From positions 23,081,440 to 23,145,439 of the forward strand of contig NC_092270.1 of NCBI RefSeq assembly GCF_036320965.1: a stretch of 64,000 nt of DNA. The letters run 5' to 3'. Each line of letters starts with the position of its first letter. Position 1 is the first letter of the stretch. The stretch is from Panulirus ornatus. Its lineage: Eukaryota > Arthropoda > Malacostraca > Decapoda > Palinuridae. Below, one piece after another: positions 45,406-56,705 of this stretch. The translations under genes were made by a program, and so were the position numbers. The notes under the pieces are model-generated. The model was not told the origin of the DNA. It searched no databases and worked only from the letters and a program-made list of their open reading frames with translations.

Positions 45406-46048
45406 GAGAGATGGCCAGAGAGCGTTATTGGATTATGTGTTAATTGATAGGCATGTGAAAGAGTCTTTTGGATGTTAATGAGCTGAGAGATGCAACTGGA
45501 GGGATGTCTGATCATTATCTTGTAGAGGCGAAGGTGAAGATTTGTAGAGGCTTTCAGAAGAGAAGAGAGAATTTTGGGGTGAAGAGAGTGGTGAGAGTAA
45601 GTGAGCTTGGGAAGGAGACTTGTGTGAGGAAGTACCAGGAGAGACTGAGTACAGAATGGAAAAAGGTGAGAACAAAGGAGGTAAGGGGAGTGGGGGAGGG
45701 ATGGGATGTATTTAGGGAAGCAGTGATGGCTTGCGCAAAAGAGGCTTGTGGCATGAGAAGTGTGGGAGGTGGGCAGGTTAGAAAGGGTAGTGAGTGGTGG
45801 GATGAAGAAGTAAGATTATTAGTGAAAGAGAAGAGAGAGGCATTTGGACAATTTTTGCAGGGAAATAATGCAAATGAGTGGGAGGCAAATGAGAGTTGGG
45901 GTGAGAGACTATGATTAAATTTTAGGGAGAATAAAAAGATGTTTTGGAAGGAGGTAAATAAAGTGCCTAAGACAAGGGAACAAATGGGAACTTCAGTGAA
46001 GAGGGCTAATGGGGAGGTGATAACAAGTAGTGGTGATGTAAGAAGGAG

Positions 46049-47724
46049 ATGGAGTATTTCGAAGGTTTGTTGAATGTGTTTAATGATAGAGTGGCAGATA
46101 TAGGGTGTTTTGGCCGAGGTGGTGTGCAAAGTGAGAGGGTTAGGGAAAATGATTTGGTAAACAGTGAAAAGGTATTAAAAGCTTTGTGGAAGATGAAAAC
46201 CGGCAATGCAGCAGATTTGGATGGTATTGCAGTGGAATTTATCAAAAAAGGGGGTGACTGTATTGTTGACTGGTTGTTAAGGTTATTCAATGTATGTATG
46301 ATTCATGGTGAAGTGCCTGAGGATTGGCAGAATGCTTGCATAGTGCCATTGTACAAAGGCAAAGGGGATAAGAGCGAGTGCTCAAATTACAGAGGTATAA
46401 GTTTGTTGAATATTCCAGGTAAAGTATATGGGAGGGTATTGATTGAGAGGGTGAAGTCATGTACAAAGCATCAGATTAGGGAAGAGCAGTGTAGTTTCAG
46501 AAGTGGTAGAGGATGTGTGGATCAGGTGTTTGCTTTGAAAAATGTAAGTGAGAAATACTTAGAAAAGCACATGGATTTGTATGTATCCTCTATGGATCTG
46601 GAGAAGGCATATGATAGAGTTGATAGAGATACTCTGTGAAAGGTATTAAGAATATATGGTGTGGGAGGCAAGTTGTTAGAAGCAGTGAAAAGTTTTTATC
46701 GAGGATGTAAGGCATGTGTATGTGTGGGAAGAGAGGAAAGTGACTTGTTCTCAGTGAATGTAGGTTTGCAGAAGGGGTGTGTGATGTCTCCATGGTTGTT
46801 TAATTTGTTTATGGATGGGGCTGTTAGGGAGGTGAATCCAAGAGTTTTGGAAAGAGGGGCAAGTATGCAGTCTGTTGTGGATGAGAGAGCTTGGGAAGTG
46901 AGTCAGTTGTTGTTCGCTGATGATACAGTACTGGTGGCTGATTCATGTGAGAAACTGCAGAGGCTGGTGACTGAGTTTGGTAAAGTATGTGAAAGAAGAA
47001 AGTTGAGAGTAAATGTGAATTAGAGCAAGGTTATTAGGTACAGTAGGGTTGAGGGTCAAGTCAGTTGGGAGGTAAGTTTGAATGGAGAAAAACTGGAGGA
47101 AGTGAAGTGTTTTAGATATCTGGGAGTGGATTTGGCAGCAGATGGAACCATGGAAGCAGAAGTGAATCATAGGGTGGGGAAGGGGGCGAATGTTCTGGGA
47201 GTGTGAAGAATGTGTGGAAGTCGAGAACACTATCTCGGAAAGCAAAAATGGGCATGTTTGAAGGAATAGTGGTTCCAACAATGTTGTGTGGTTGCGAGGC
47301 GTGGGCTATGGATAGAGTTGTGCGTAGGAGGGTGGATGTGCTGGAAATGAGGTGTTTGAGGACAATATGTGGTGTGAGGGGGTTTGATCGAGTAAGTAAT
47401 AATAGGGTAAGAGAGATGTGTGGTAATAAAAAGAGTGTGGTTGAGAGAGCAATGGGTGTTTTGAAATGGTTTGGTAACATGGAGAGAATGAGTGAGGAAA
47501 TATTGACCAAGAGGATATATGTGTCAGAGGTGGAGGGAATTAGGAGAAGTGGGAGACTAAATTGGAGGTGGAAAGATGGAGTGAAAAAGATTTTGAGTGA
47601 TCGGGGCCTGAACATGCTGGAGGGTGAAAGGTGTGCAAGGAATAGTGAATTGGAACGATGTGGTATACCGGGGTCGACGTGCTGTCAATGGATTGAACCA
47701 GGGCATGTGAAGCGCCTGGGGTAA
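46049..47724 (+). pseudogene. Reverse transcriptase of the full-length LINE, broken
   Basis: Open pieces 46049-46639, 46661-47023 and 47203-47724. A TGA at about 46638 replaces the W of DALWKV. Another stop (TAG for the K of VNKSK) lies at about 47021, and a frameshift at about 47203. Motif A reads SSMDLEKAYD, motif B GLQKGCVMSPWLF with RQ replaced by QK, motif C LLFADDTVLVADS. The C-terminal domain is recognisable to VVYRG-like wording. Confidence 0.8.
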
Positions 47725-48127
47725 ACCTTGGAAAGGTCTGTGGGGCTTGGATGTGGAAAGGGAGCTGTGGTTTCGGTGCATTATTACATGACAGCTAGAG
47801 ACTGAGTGTGAACGAATGTGGCCTTTGTTGTCTTTCCCTAGCGCTACCTTGCACACATGCGGGAGGAGGGTGTTGTTATTCCATGTGTGGCGAGGTGGCG
47901 ACGGGAATGAATAAAGACAGACGGTATGAATTATGTACATGTGTATATATGTATATGTCTGTGTACATATATGCATACATTGAGATGTATAGGTATGTAT
48001 ATTTGCGTGTGTGGGAGTGTGTGTATATACATGTGTATGTGGGTGGGTTGGGCCATTCTTTCATCTGTTTCCTTGCGCTACCTCGCTGATGCGGGAGACA
48101 GCGACAGAGCAAAAAAAAAAAAAAAAA

Positions 48128-48245
48128 TTTGCTTTGTCACTGTCTCCTGCGTTAGCGAGGTAGCGCAAGGAAACAGACGAAAGAACGGCCCAACCCACCC
48201 ACATACACGTCCACACACTTAAATATACATACCTATACATCTCAA
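48128..48245 (-). mobile_element. RTE-like LINE 3' tail fragment (unit 1)
   Basis: Directly after the A run of the full-length LINE: TTGCTTTGTCACTGTCTCC, TGCGTTAGCGAGGTAGCGCA and part of the TG/TA spacer, in minus orientation. It is therefore tail to tail with the full-length LINE, like copies C and D. Confidence 0.8.
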
Positions 48246-48248
48246 CGT

Positions 48249-48854
48249 ATGTTTAAGGAATAGTGGTTCCAACAATGTTGTATGGTTGCGAGGCGTGGAC
48301 TATGGATAGAGTTGTGCGCAGGAGGATGGATGTGCTGGAAATGAGATGTTTGAGGACAATGTGTGGTGTGAGGTGGTTTGATCGAGTAAGTAACGTAAGG
48401 GTAAGAGAGATGTGTGGAAATAAAAAGAGTGTGGTGGAGAGAGCAGAAGAGGGTGTTTTGAAATGGTTTGGTCACATGGAGAGAATGAGTGAGGAAAGAT
48501 TGACCAAGAGGATATATGTGTCGGAGGTGGAGGGAATGAGGAGAAGAGGGAGACCAAATTGGAGGTGGAAAGATGGAGTGAAAAAGATTTTGTGTGATCG
48601 GGGCCTGAACATGCAGGAGGGTGAAAGGAGGGCAAGGAATAGAGTGAATTGGAGCGATGTGGTATACCGGGGTTGACGTGCTGTCAGTGGATTGAATCAA
48701 GGCATGTGAAGCGTCTGGGGTAAACCATGGAAAGCTGTGTAGGTATGTATATTTGCGTGTGTGGACGTATGTATATACATGTGTATGGGGGTGGGTTGGG
48801 CCATTTCTTTCGTCTATTTCCTTGCGCTACCTCGCAAACGCGGGAGACAGCGGC

Positions 48855-48869
<15 letters not shown>
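48249..48869 (+). mobile_element. RTE-like LINE, RT C-terminal domain and short 3' UTR (unit 1)
   Basis: Begins at GIVVPTMLYGCEAW, open at 48263-48676 to VVYRG. It then has the short 3' UTR form with the CTACCTCGCAAACGCGGGAG terminal block and a 16-base A run running into (TA)n. Very similar to the ends of copies C and E. Confidence 0.85.
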
Positions 48870-48906
<37 letters not shown>

Positions 48907-49160
48907 GACATATACATATATACACATGTACATAATTCATACTGTCTGCCTTTATCCATTCCCATCGCCACCCCGCCACACATGAAATAACAACCCCCTC
49001 CCCCCTCATGTACATGCGGTAGTGCTAGGAAAAGACAACAAAGGCCACATTCATTCACACTCAGTCTCTAGCTGTCATGTAATAATGCATCAAAACCACA
49101 GCTCCCTTTCCACATCCAGGCACCACAGAACTTTCCATGGTTTACCCCAGACGCTTCACA
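48870..49160 (-). mobile_element. TA run plus minus-strand LINE 3' UTR piece (unit 1)
   Basis: (TA)n at 48870-48898 merges into the TG/TA spacer on the minus strand, then the first 3' UTR block (GCGGTAGTGCTAGGAAAAGA) and the CAGACGCTTCACA edge. It stops at the T run of the next copy, so a later LINE appears to have inserted here. Confidence 0.75.
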
Positions 49161-50746
49161 TTTTTTTTTTTTTTTTTTTTTTTTATACTTTGTCGCTGTC
49201 TCCCGCGTTTGCGAGGTAGCGCAAGGAAACAGACGAAAGAAATGGCCCAACCCCCCCCCCCCCCCCATACACATGTACATACACACGTCCACACACGCAA
49301 ATATACATACCTACACAGCTTTCCATGGTTTACCCCAGACGCTTCACATGCCTTGATTCAATCCACTGACAGCACGTCAACCCCTGTATACCACATCGCT
49401 CCAATTCACTCTATTCCTTGCCCTCCTTTCACCCTCCTGCATGTTCAGGCCCCGATCACACAAAATCTTTTTCACTCCATCTTTCCACCTCCAATTTGGT
49501 CTCCCTCTTCTCCTCGTTCCCTCCACCTCCGACACATATATCCTCTTGGTCAATCTTTCCTCACTCATTCTCTCCATGTGCCCAAACCATTTCAAAACAC
49601 CCTCTTCTGCTCTCTCAACCACGCTCTTTTTATTTCCACACATCTCTCTTACCCTTACGTTACTTACTCGATCAAACCACCTCACACCACACATTTTCCT
49701 CAAACATCTCATTTCCAGCACATCCATCCTCCTGCGCACATCTCTATCCATAGCCCACGCCTCGCAACCATACAACATTGTTGGTACCACTATTCCTTCA
49801 AACATACCCATTTTTGCTTTCCGAGATAATGTTCTCGACTTCCACACATTTTTCAAGGCTCCCAAAATTTTCGCCCCCTCCCCCACCCTATGATCCACTT
49901 CCGCTTCCATGGTTCCATCCGCTGACAGATCCACTCCCAGATATCTAAAACACTTCACTTCCTCCAGTTTTTCTCCATTCAAACTCACCTCCCAATTGAC
50001 TTGACCCTCACCCCTACTGTACCTAATAACCTTGCTCTTATTCACATTTACTCTTAACTTTCTTCTTCCACACACTTTACCAAACTCAGTCACCAGCTTC
50101 TGCAGTTTCTCACATGAATCAGCCACCAGCGCTGTATCATCAGCGAACAACAACTGACTCACTTCCCAAGCTCTCTCATCCCCAACAGACTTCATACTTG
50201 CCCCTCTTTCCAGGACTCTTGCATTTACCTCCCTAACAACCCCATCCATAAACAAATTAAACAACCATGGAGACATCACACACCCCTGCCGCAAACCTAC
50301 ATTCACTGAGAACCAATCACTTTCCTCTCTTCCTACACGTACACATGCCTTACATCCTCGATAAAAACTTTTCACTGCTTCTAACAACTTGCCTCCCACA
50401 CCATATATTCTTAATACCTTCCACAGAGCATCTCTATCAACTCTATCATATGCCTTCTCCAGATCCATAAATGCTACATACAAATCCATTTGCTTTTCTA
50501 AGTATTTCTCACATACATTCTTCAAAGCAAACACCTGATCCACACATCCTCTACCACTTCTGAAACCGCACTGCTCTTCCCCAATCTGATGCTCTGTACA
50601 TGCCTTCACCCTCTCAATCAATACCCTCCCATATAATTTACCAGGAATACTCAACAAACTTATACCTCTGTAATTTGAGCACTCACTCTTATCCCCTTTG
50701 CCTTTGTACAATGGCACTATGAACGCATTTCGCCAATCCTCAGGCA
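49161..50746 (-). mobile_element. RTE-like LINE copy, 5'-truncated (unit 1)
   Basis: 24-base T run, terminal block, 12-plus C run, short spacer, then RT ORF 49377-50747 (456 codons) with no stop. The 5' end lies at MPEDWRNAFIVPLYKGKG, joined at 'aatcctcaggcac' to a second minus-strand copy's 3' UTR edge. Confidence 0.88.
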
Positions 50747-50747
50747 C
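49377..50747 (-). CDS. LINE reverse transcriptase ORF, 456 codons, catalytic motifs intact (unit 1)
   Basis: Spans MPEDWRNAFIVPLYKGKG, KSECSNYRGISLLSIPGKLY, CGFRSGRGCVDQVFALKNVC, AFMDLEKAYDRVDRDALWKV, VGLRQGCVMSPWLFNLFMDG, LLFADDTALVADS, KCFRYLGVDLSADGTMEAEV and the C-terminal domain to VVYRG. Motif A Asp and both motif C Asp residues are present, so this and its twin in unit 2 are the best-preserved RT cores in the window. The finger N-terminus and endonuclease are missing, so it cannot be autonomous. Confidence 0.85.
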   Translation of the reverse strand: MPEDWRNAFIVPLYKGKGDKSECSNYRGISLLSIPGKLYGRVLIERVKACTEHQIGEEQCGFRSGRGCVDQVFALKNVCEKYLEKQMDLYVAFMDLEKAYDRVDRDALWKVLRIYGVGGKLLEAVKSFYRGCKACVRVGREESDWFSVNVGLRQGCVMSPWLFNLFMDGVVREVNARVLERGASMKSVGDERAWEVSQLLFADDTALVADSCEKLQKLVTEFGKVCGRRKLRVNVNKSKVIRYSRGEGQVNWEVSLNGEKLEEVKCFRYLGVDLSADGTMEAEVDHRVGEGAKILGALKNVWKSRTLSRKAKMGMFEGIVVPTMLYGCEAWAMDRDVRRRMDVLEMRCLRKMCGVRWFDRVSNVRVREMCGNKKSVVERAEEGVLKWFGHMERMSEERLTKRIYVSEVEGTRRRGRPNWRWKDGVKKILCDRGLNMQEGERRARNRVNWSDVVYRG

Positions 50748-52137
50748 GCTTCACATACCTTGGTTTAATCCATTGACAGCACATCGACCCCGGTGTACCA
50801 CATCGTTCCAATTCATTCTATTCCTTGCACGCCTTTCACCCTCCTGCATGTTCAGGCCCCGATCACTCAAAATCTTTTTCACTCCATCTTTCCACCTCCA
50901 ATTTGGTCTCCCACTTCTCCTTGTTCCCTCCACCTCTGACACATATATCCTCTTGGTCAGTATTTCCTCGCTCATTCTCTCCATGTGACCAAACCATTTC
51001 AAAACACCCTCTTCTGCTCTCTCAACACACTCTCTTTATTACCACACATCTCTCTTACCCTATTATTACTTACTCGATCAAACCACCTCACACCACATAT
51101 TGTCCTCAAACATCTCATTTCCAGCACATCCACACTCCTCTGCACAACTCTATCTATAGCCCACTCATCACAACCATATAACATTGTTGGAACCACTATT
51201 CATTCAAACATACCCATTTTTGCTTTCCGAGATAATGTTCTCGACTTCCACACATTCTTCAATGCTCCCAGAACTTTCACCCCCTCCCCCATCCTATGAT
51301 TCACTTCCACATCCATGGTTCCATCCACTGCCAAATCCACTCCCAGATATCTAAAACACTTCTTCCTCCAGTTTTTCTCCATTCAAACTTACCTCCCAAT
51401 TGACTTGCCCCTCAACCCTACTGTACCTAATAACCTTGCTCTTATTCACATTTACTCTCAGCTTTCTTCTTTCACACACTTTACCAAACTCAGTTACCAG
51501 CTTCTGCAGTTTCTCACCCAAATCAGCCACCAGCGCTGTATCATCAGCGAACAACAACTGACTCACTTCCCAGGCTCTCTCATCCACAACAGACTGCATA
51601 TTTGCCCCTCTTTCCAAAACTCTTGCATTCACCTCCCTAACAACCCCATCCATAAACAAATTAAACAACCATGGAGACATCACACACCTACATTCACCGA
51701 GAACTTATCACTTTCCTCTCTTCCTACACGTACACATTCCATACATCCTCGATGAAAACTTTTCACTACTTCTAACAACTTGCCATCCACACCATACATT
51801 CTTAAAACCTTCCACAGAGCATCTCTATCAACTCTATCATATGCTTCTCCAGATTCATAAATGCTACATACAAATCCATTTGCTTTTCTAAGTATTTCTC
51901 ACATACATTCTTCAAAGCAAACACCTGATCCACACATCCTCTACCACTTCTGAAACCACACTACTCTTCCCCAATCTGATACTCTGTACATGCCTTCACC
52001 CTCTCAGTCAGTACCCTCCCATATGATTTATCAGGAATACTCAACAACTTATACCTCTGTAATTTGAGCACTCACTTTTATCCCCTTTGCCTTTGTACAG
52101 TGGCACTATGCAAGCATTCCACCAATCCTCAGGCACC
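50747..52137 (-). mobile_element. RTE-like LINE copy, older, broken (unit 1)
   Basis: Minus-strand order from right to left: YKGKGDKSECSNYRG, GRGCVDQ, AFMNLEKAYDRV region (here with a base lost at about 51844), motif B, FADD (open at 51351-51683), CFRYLGVDLAVDGTMDVEV (51200-51382), LYGCDEWAIDRVV (50999-51196) and the C-terminus (50751-51002). Frameshifts separate the pieces. Motif A has Asn for the catalytic Asp (MNLEKAYD). Confidence 0.85.
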
Positions 52138-52330
52138 TACATGTGTATATATGTATATGTCTGTGTACATATATGCATACATTGAGATGTATAGGTATGT
52201 ATATTTGCGTGTGTGGGAGTGTGTGTATATACATGTGTATGTGGGTGGGTTGGGCCATTCTTTCATCTGTTTCCTTGCGCTACCTCGCTGATGCGGGAGA
52301 CAGCGACAGAGCAAAAAAAAAAAAAAAAAA

Positions 52331-52448
52331 TTTGCTTTGTCACTGTCTCCTGCGTTAGCGAGGTAGCGCAAGGAAACAGACGAAAGAACGGCCCAACCCA
52401 CCCACATACACGTCCACACACTTAAATATACATACCTATACATCTCAA
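52331..52448 (-). mobile_element. RTE-like LINE 3' tail fragment (unit 2)
   Basis: Twin of 48128-48245, with the same sequence and the same tail-to-tail position after an A run. Confidence 0.8.
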
Positions 52449-52451
52449 CGT

Positions 52452-53057
52452 ATGTTTAAGGAATAGTGGTTCCAACAATGTTGTATGGTTGCGAGGCGTG
52501 GACTATGGATAGAGTTGTGCGCAGGAGGATGGATGTGCTGGAAATGAGATGTTTGAGGACAATGTGTGGTGTGAGGTGGTTTGATCGAGTAAGTAACGTA
52601 AGGGTAAGAGAGATGTGTGGAAATAAAAAGAGTGTGGTGGAGAGAGCAGAAGAGGGTGTTTTGAAATGGTTTGGTCACATGGAGAGAATGAGTGAGGAAA
52701 GATTGACCAAGAGGATATATGTGTCGGAGGTGGAGGGAATGAGGAGAAGAGGGAGACCAAATTGGAGGTGGAAAGATGGAGTGAAAAAGATTTTGTGTGA
52801 TCGGGGCCTGAACATGCAGGAGGGTGAAAGGAGGGCAAGGAATAGAGTGAATTGGAGCGATGTGGTATACCGGGGTTGACGTGCTGTCAGTGGATTGAAT
52901 CAAGGCATGTGAAGCGTCTGGGGTAAACCATGGAAAGCTGTGTAGGTATGTATATTTGCGTGTGTGGACGTATGTATATACATGTGTATGGGGGTGGGTT
53001 GGGCCATTTCTTTCGTCTATTTCCTTGCGCTACCTCGCAAACGCGGGAGACAGCGGC

Positions 53058-53072
<15 letters not shown>
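52452..53072 (+). mobile_element. RTE-like LINE, RT C-terminal domain and short 3' UTR (unit 2)
   Basis: Twin of 48249-48869; open at 52466-52879, ending VVYRG, then the 3' UTR and A run. Confidence 0.85.
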
Positions 53073-53109
<37 letters not shown>

Positions 53110-53363
53110 GACATATACATATATACACATGTACATAATTCATACTGTCTGCCTTTATCCATTCCCATCGCCACCCCGCCACACATGAAATAACAACCCC
53201 CTCCCCCCTCATGTACATGCGGTAGTGCTAGGAAAAGACAACAAAGGCCACATTCATTCACACTCAGTCTCTAGCTGTCATGTAATAATGCATCAAAACC
53301 ACAGCTCCCTTTCCACATCCAGGCACCACAGAACTTTCCATGGTTTACCCCAGACGCTTCACA
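53073..53363 (-). mobile_element. TA run plus LINE 3' UTR piece (unit 2)
   Basis: Twin of 48870-49160; the TA run is slightly longer here. Confidence 0.75.
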
Positions 53364-54952
53364 TTTTTTTTTTTTTTTTTTTTTTTTTTATACTTTGTCG
53401 CTGTCTCCCGCGTTTGCGAGGTAGCGCAAGGAAACAGACGAAAGAAATGGGCCAACCCCCCCCCCCCCCCCCATACACATGTACATACACACGTCCACAC
53501 ACGCAAATATACATACCTACACAGCTTTCCATGGTTTACCCCAGACGCTTCACATGCCTTGATTCAATCCACTGACAGCACGTCAACCCCTGTATACCAC
53601 ATCGCTCCAATTCACTCTATTCCTTGCCCTCCTTTCACCCTCCTGCATGTTCAGGCCCCGATCACACAAAATCTTTTTCACTCCATCTTTCCACCTCCAA
53701 TTTGGTCTCCCTCTTCTCCTCGTTCCCTCCACCTCCGACACATATATCCTCTTGGTCAATCTTTCCTCACTCATTCTCTCCATGTGCCCAAACCATTTCA
53801 AAACACCCTCTTCTGCTCTCTCAACCACGCTCTTTTTATTTCCACACATCTCTCTTACCCTTACGTTACTTACTCGATCAAACCACCTCACACCACACAT
53901 TTTCCTCAAACATCTCATTTCCAGCACATCCATCCTCCTGCGCACATCTCTATCCATAGCCCACGCCTCGCAACCATACAACATTGTTGGTACCACTATT
54001 CCTTCAAACATACCCATTTTTGCTTTCCGAGATAATGTTCTCGACTTCCACACATTTTTCAAGGCTCCCAAAATTTTCGCCCCCTCCCCCACCCTATGAT
54101 CCACTTCCGCTTCCATGGTTCCATCCGCTGACAGATCCACTCCCAGATATCTAAAACACTTCACTTCCTCCAGTTTTTCTCCATTCAAACTCACCTCCCA
54201 ATTGACTTGACCCTCACCCCTACTGTACCTAATAACCTTGCTCTTATTCACATTTACTCTTAACTTTCTTCTTCCACACACTTTACCAAACTCAGTCACC
54301 AGCTTCTGCAGTTTCTCACATGAATCAGCCACCAGCGCTGTATCATCAGCGAACAACAACTGACTCACTTCCCAAGCTCTCTCATCCCCAACAGACTTCA
54401 TACTTGCCCCTCTTTCCAGGACTCTTGCATTTACCTCCCTAACAACCCCATCCATAAACAAATTAAACAACCATGGAGACATCACACACCCCTGCCGCAA
54501 ACCTACATTCACTGAGAACCAATCACTTTCCTCTCTTCCTACACGTACACATGCCTTACATCCTCGATAAAAACTTTTCACTGCTTCTAACAACTTGCCT
54601 CCCACACCATATATTCTTAATACCTTCCACAGAGCATCTCTATCAACTCTATCATATGCCTTCTCCAGATCCATAAATGCTACATACAAATCCATTTGCT
54701 TTTCTAAGTATTTCTCACATACATTCTTCAAAGCAAACACCTGATCCACACATCCTCTACCACTTCTGAAACCGCACTGCTCTTCCCCAATCTGATGCTC
54801 TGTACATGCCTTCACCCTCTCAATCAATACCCTCCCATATAATTTACCAGGAATACTCAACAAACTTATACCTCTGTAATTTGAGCACTCACTCTTATCC
54901 CCTTTGCCTTTGTACAATGGCACTATGAACGCATTTCGCCAATCCTCAGGCA
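53364..54952 (-). mobile_element. RTE-like LINE copy, 5'-truncated (unit 2)
   Basis: Twin of 49161-50746 with a 26-base T run. One visible substitution in the tail region (AATGGGCCAACC for AATGGCCCAACC) and a slightly longer C run distinguish it. Confidence 0.88.
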
Positions 54953-54953
54953 C
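53583..54953 (-). CDS. LINE reverse transcriptase ORF, 456 codons (unit 2)
   Basis: Protein identical to that of 49377-50747 as far as I can read it, including the private variants AFIVPLYKG, RYSRGEGQVNW, MDRDVRRRMDV and CLRKMCG. Shared private variants show that it is a duplicate of the same copy and not an independent insertion. Confidence 0.85.
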   Translation of the reverse strand: MPEDWRNAFIVPLYKGKGDKSECSNYRGISLLSIPGKLYGRVLIERVKACTEHQIGEEQCGFRSGRGCVDQVFALKNVCEKYLEKQMDLYVAFMDLEKAYDRVDRDALWKVLRIYGVGGKLLEAVKSFYRGCKACVRVGREESDWFSVNVGLRQGCVMSPWLFNLFMDGVVREVNARVLERGASMKSVGDERAWEVSQLLFADDTALVADSCEKLQKLVTEFGKVCGRRKLRVNVNKSKVIRYSRGEGQVNWEVSLNGEKLEEVKCFRYLGVDLSADGTMEAEVDHRVGEGAKILGALKNVWKSRTLSRKAKMGMFEGIVVPTMLYGCEAWAMDRDVRRRMDVLEMRCLRKMCGVRWFDRVSNVRVREMCGNKKSVVERAEEGVLKWFGHMERMSEERLTKRIYVSEVEGTRRRGRPNWRWKDGVKKILCDRGLNMQEGERRARNRVNWSDVVYRG

Positions 54954-56372
54954 GCTTCACATACCTTGGTTTAATCCATTGACAGCACATCGACCCCGGT
55001 GTACCACATCGTTCCAATTCATTCTATTCCTTGCACGCCTTTCACCCTCCTGCATGTTCAGGCCCCGATCACTCAAAATCTTTTTCACTCCATCTTTCCA
55101 CCTCCAATTTGGTCTCCCACTTCTCCTTGTTCCCTCCACCTCTGACACATATATCCTCTTGGTCAGTATTTCCTCGCTCATTCTCTCCATGTGACCAAAC
55201 CATTTCAAAACACCCTCTTCTGCTCTCTCAACACACTCTCTTTATTACCACACATCTCTCTTACCCTATTATTACTTACTCGATCAAACCACCTCACACC
55301 ACATATTGTCCTCAAACATCTCATTTCCAGCACATCCACACTCCTCTGCACAACTCTATCTATAGCCCACTCATCACAACCATATAACATTGTTGGAACC
55401 ACTATTCATTCAAACATACCCATTTTTGCTTTCCGAGATAATGTTCTCGACTTCCACACATTCTTCAATGCTCCCAGAACTTTCACCCCCTCCCCCATCC
55501 TATGATTCACTTCCACATCCATGGTTCCATCCACTGCCAAATCCACTCCCAGATATCTAAAACACTTCTTCCTCCAGTTTTTCTCCATTCAAACTTACCT
55601 CCCAATTGACTTGCCCCTCAACCCTACTGTACCTAATAACCTTGCTCTTATTCACATTTACTCTCAGCTTTCTTCTTTCACACACTTTACCAAACTCAGT
55701 TACCAGCTTCTGCAGTTTCTCACCCAAATCAGCCACCAGCGCTGTATCATCAGCGAACAACAACTGACTCACTTCCCAGGCTCTCTCATCCACAACAGAC
55801 TGCATATTTGCCCCTCTTTCCAAAACTCTTGCATTCACCTCCCTAACAACCCCATCCATAAACAAATTAAACAACCATGGAGACATCACACACCTACATT
55901 CACCGAGAACTTATCACTTTCCTCTCTTCCTACACGTACACATTCCATACATCCTCGATGAAAACTTTTCACTACTTCTAACAACTTGCCATCCACACCA
56001 TACATTCTTAAAACCTTCCACAGAGCATCTCTATCAACTCTATCATATGCCTTCTCCAGATTCATAAATGCTACATACAAATCCATTTGCTTTTCTAAGT
56101 ATTTCTCACATACATTCTTCAAAGCAAACACCTGATCCACACATCCTCTACCACTTCTGAAACCACACTACTCTTCCCCAATCTGATACTCTGTACATGC
56201 CTTCACCCTCTCAGTCAGTACCCTCCCATATGATTTATCAGGAATACTCAACAAACTTATACCTCTGTAATTTGAGCACTCACTTTTATCCCCTTTGCCT
56301 TTGTACAGTGGCACTATGCAAGCATTCCACCAATCCTCAGGCACCTCACCATGAGTCATACATTCATTAAAG
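54953..56372 (-). mobile_element. RTE-like LINE copy, older, broken (unit 2, longer 5' end)
   Basis: Twin of 50747-52137 but extending further at its 5' end, to CMTHGEVPEDWWNACIVPLY. Then at about 56372 ('cattcattaaag') it joins a plus-strand LINE tail. The motif A region is open at 55886-56140 (AFMNLEKAYDRVDRDALW, so the catalytic Asp is Asn). Confidence 0.85.
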
Positions 56373-56705
56373 ATATACATGTGTATATATGTATATGTCT
56401 GTGTATGTATATATATGTATACACTGTAATGTATAGGTATGTATATGTGTGTGTGTGGACGTGTATGTGTGTATATACATGTGTATGTGGGTGGGTTGTG
56501 CCATTCTTTCATCTGTTTCCTTGTGCTACCTCACTAACACGGAAAACAGTGACAAAGTATAATATATAATTTGTATATATGCATTTGTGGGTTTTTTGTC
56601 TATACATGTGTATGTGGGTGAGTTGGGCCATTCCTCTTCTGTTTCCTTGCACTACCTTGCTAACATGGGAGATGGTGATTAAGTATAATAAATAAATAAA
56701 TATAT
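56373..56705 (+). mobile_element. Two successive LINE 3' tail fragments
   Basis: First (56373-56570): TG/TA spacer, GGGTGGGTTGTGCCATTC, TTGTGCTACCTCACTAACAC, ending near 'aagtataatata'. Second (56575-56705): part of the spacer again, GAGTTGGGCCATTCC, TTGCACTACCTTGCTAACAT and an AATAAATAAATA end. The second is more decayed. Confidence 0.75.

Larger units (their letters stand above)
44562..48127 (+). mobile_element. RTE-like LINE, only copy with 5' head, endonuclease, RT and 3' UTR in order
   Basis: Head 44562-44640 (CTGGGGATAGGGGAGAGAG, CTTGTCATAGAAGGCAACTA). The endonuclease is at 44738-45290. A short-retroposon remnant at about 45302-45405 replaces a piece of the endonuclease. The endonuclease end and linker are open at 45468-45914. 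The RT lies in pieces at 46049-46639, 46661-47023 and 47203-47724. The 3' UTR has the first block at about 47845, a TG/TA spacer at 47930-48050 and the terminal CTACCTCGCTGATGCGGGAG block at about 48079, then an A run. It has several frameshifts and stops and is inactive, but it gives the family's complete layout (about 3.5 kb). Confidence 0.88.
47936..52137. repeat. 4.2-kb tandem duplication, unit 1
   Basis: Starts in the TG/TA spacer of the full-length LINE ('tacatgtgtatatatg') and ends at 'aatcctcaggcacc'. It contains the LINE tail, a minus-strand tail fragment, a plus-strand RT C-terminal piece, a minus-strand 3' UTR piece and two minus-strand LINE copies. Unit 2 matches base for base over most of its length; differences are mainly homopolymer lengths and a few single-base gaps. 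Confidence 0.93.
52138..56343. repeat. 4.2-kb tandem duplication, unit 2
   Basis: The same order as unit 1, offset by 4202-4206 bases. The A run near 52315, the (TA)n near 53072, the T run at 53364 and the C run near 53456 differ slightly in length. Unit 1 lacks single bases at about 51844 and 52047 that unit 2 has. The end continues past the unit-1 border into 'tcaccatgagtcatac', showing that unit 2 holds the original right flank. Confidence 0.93.
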
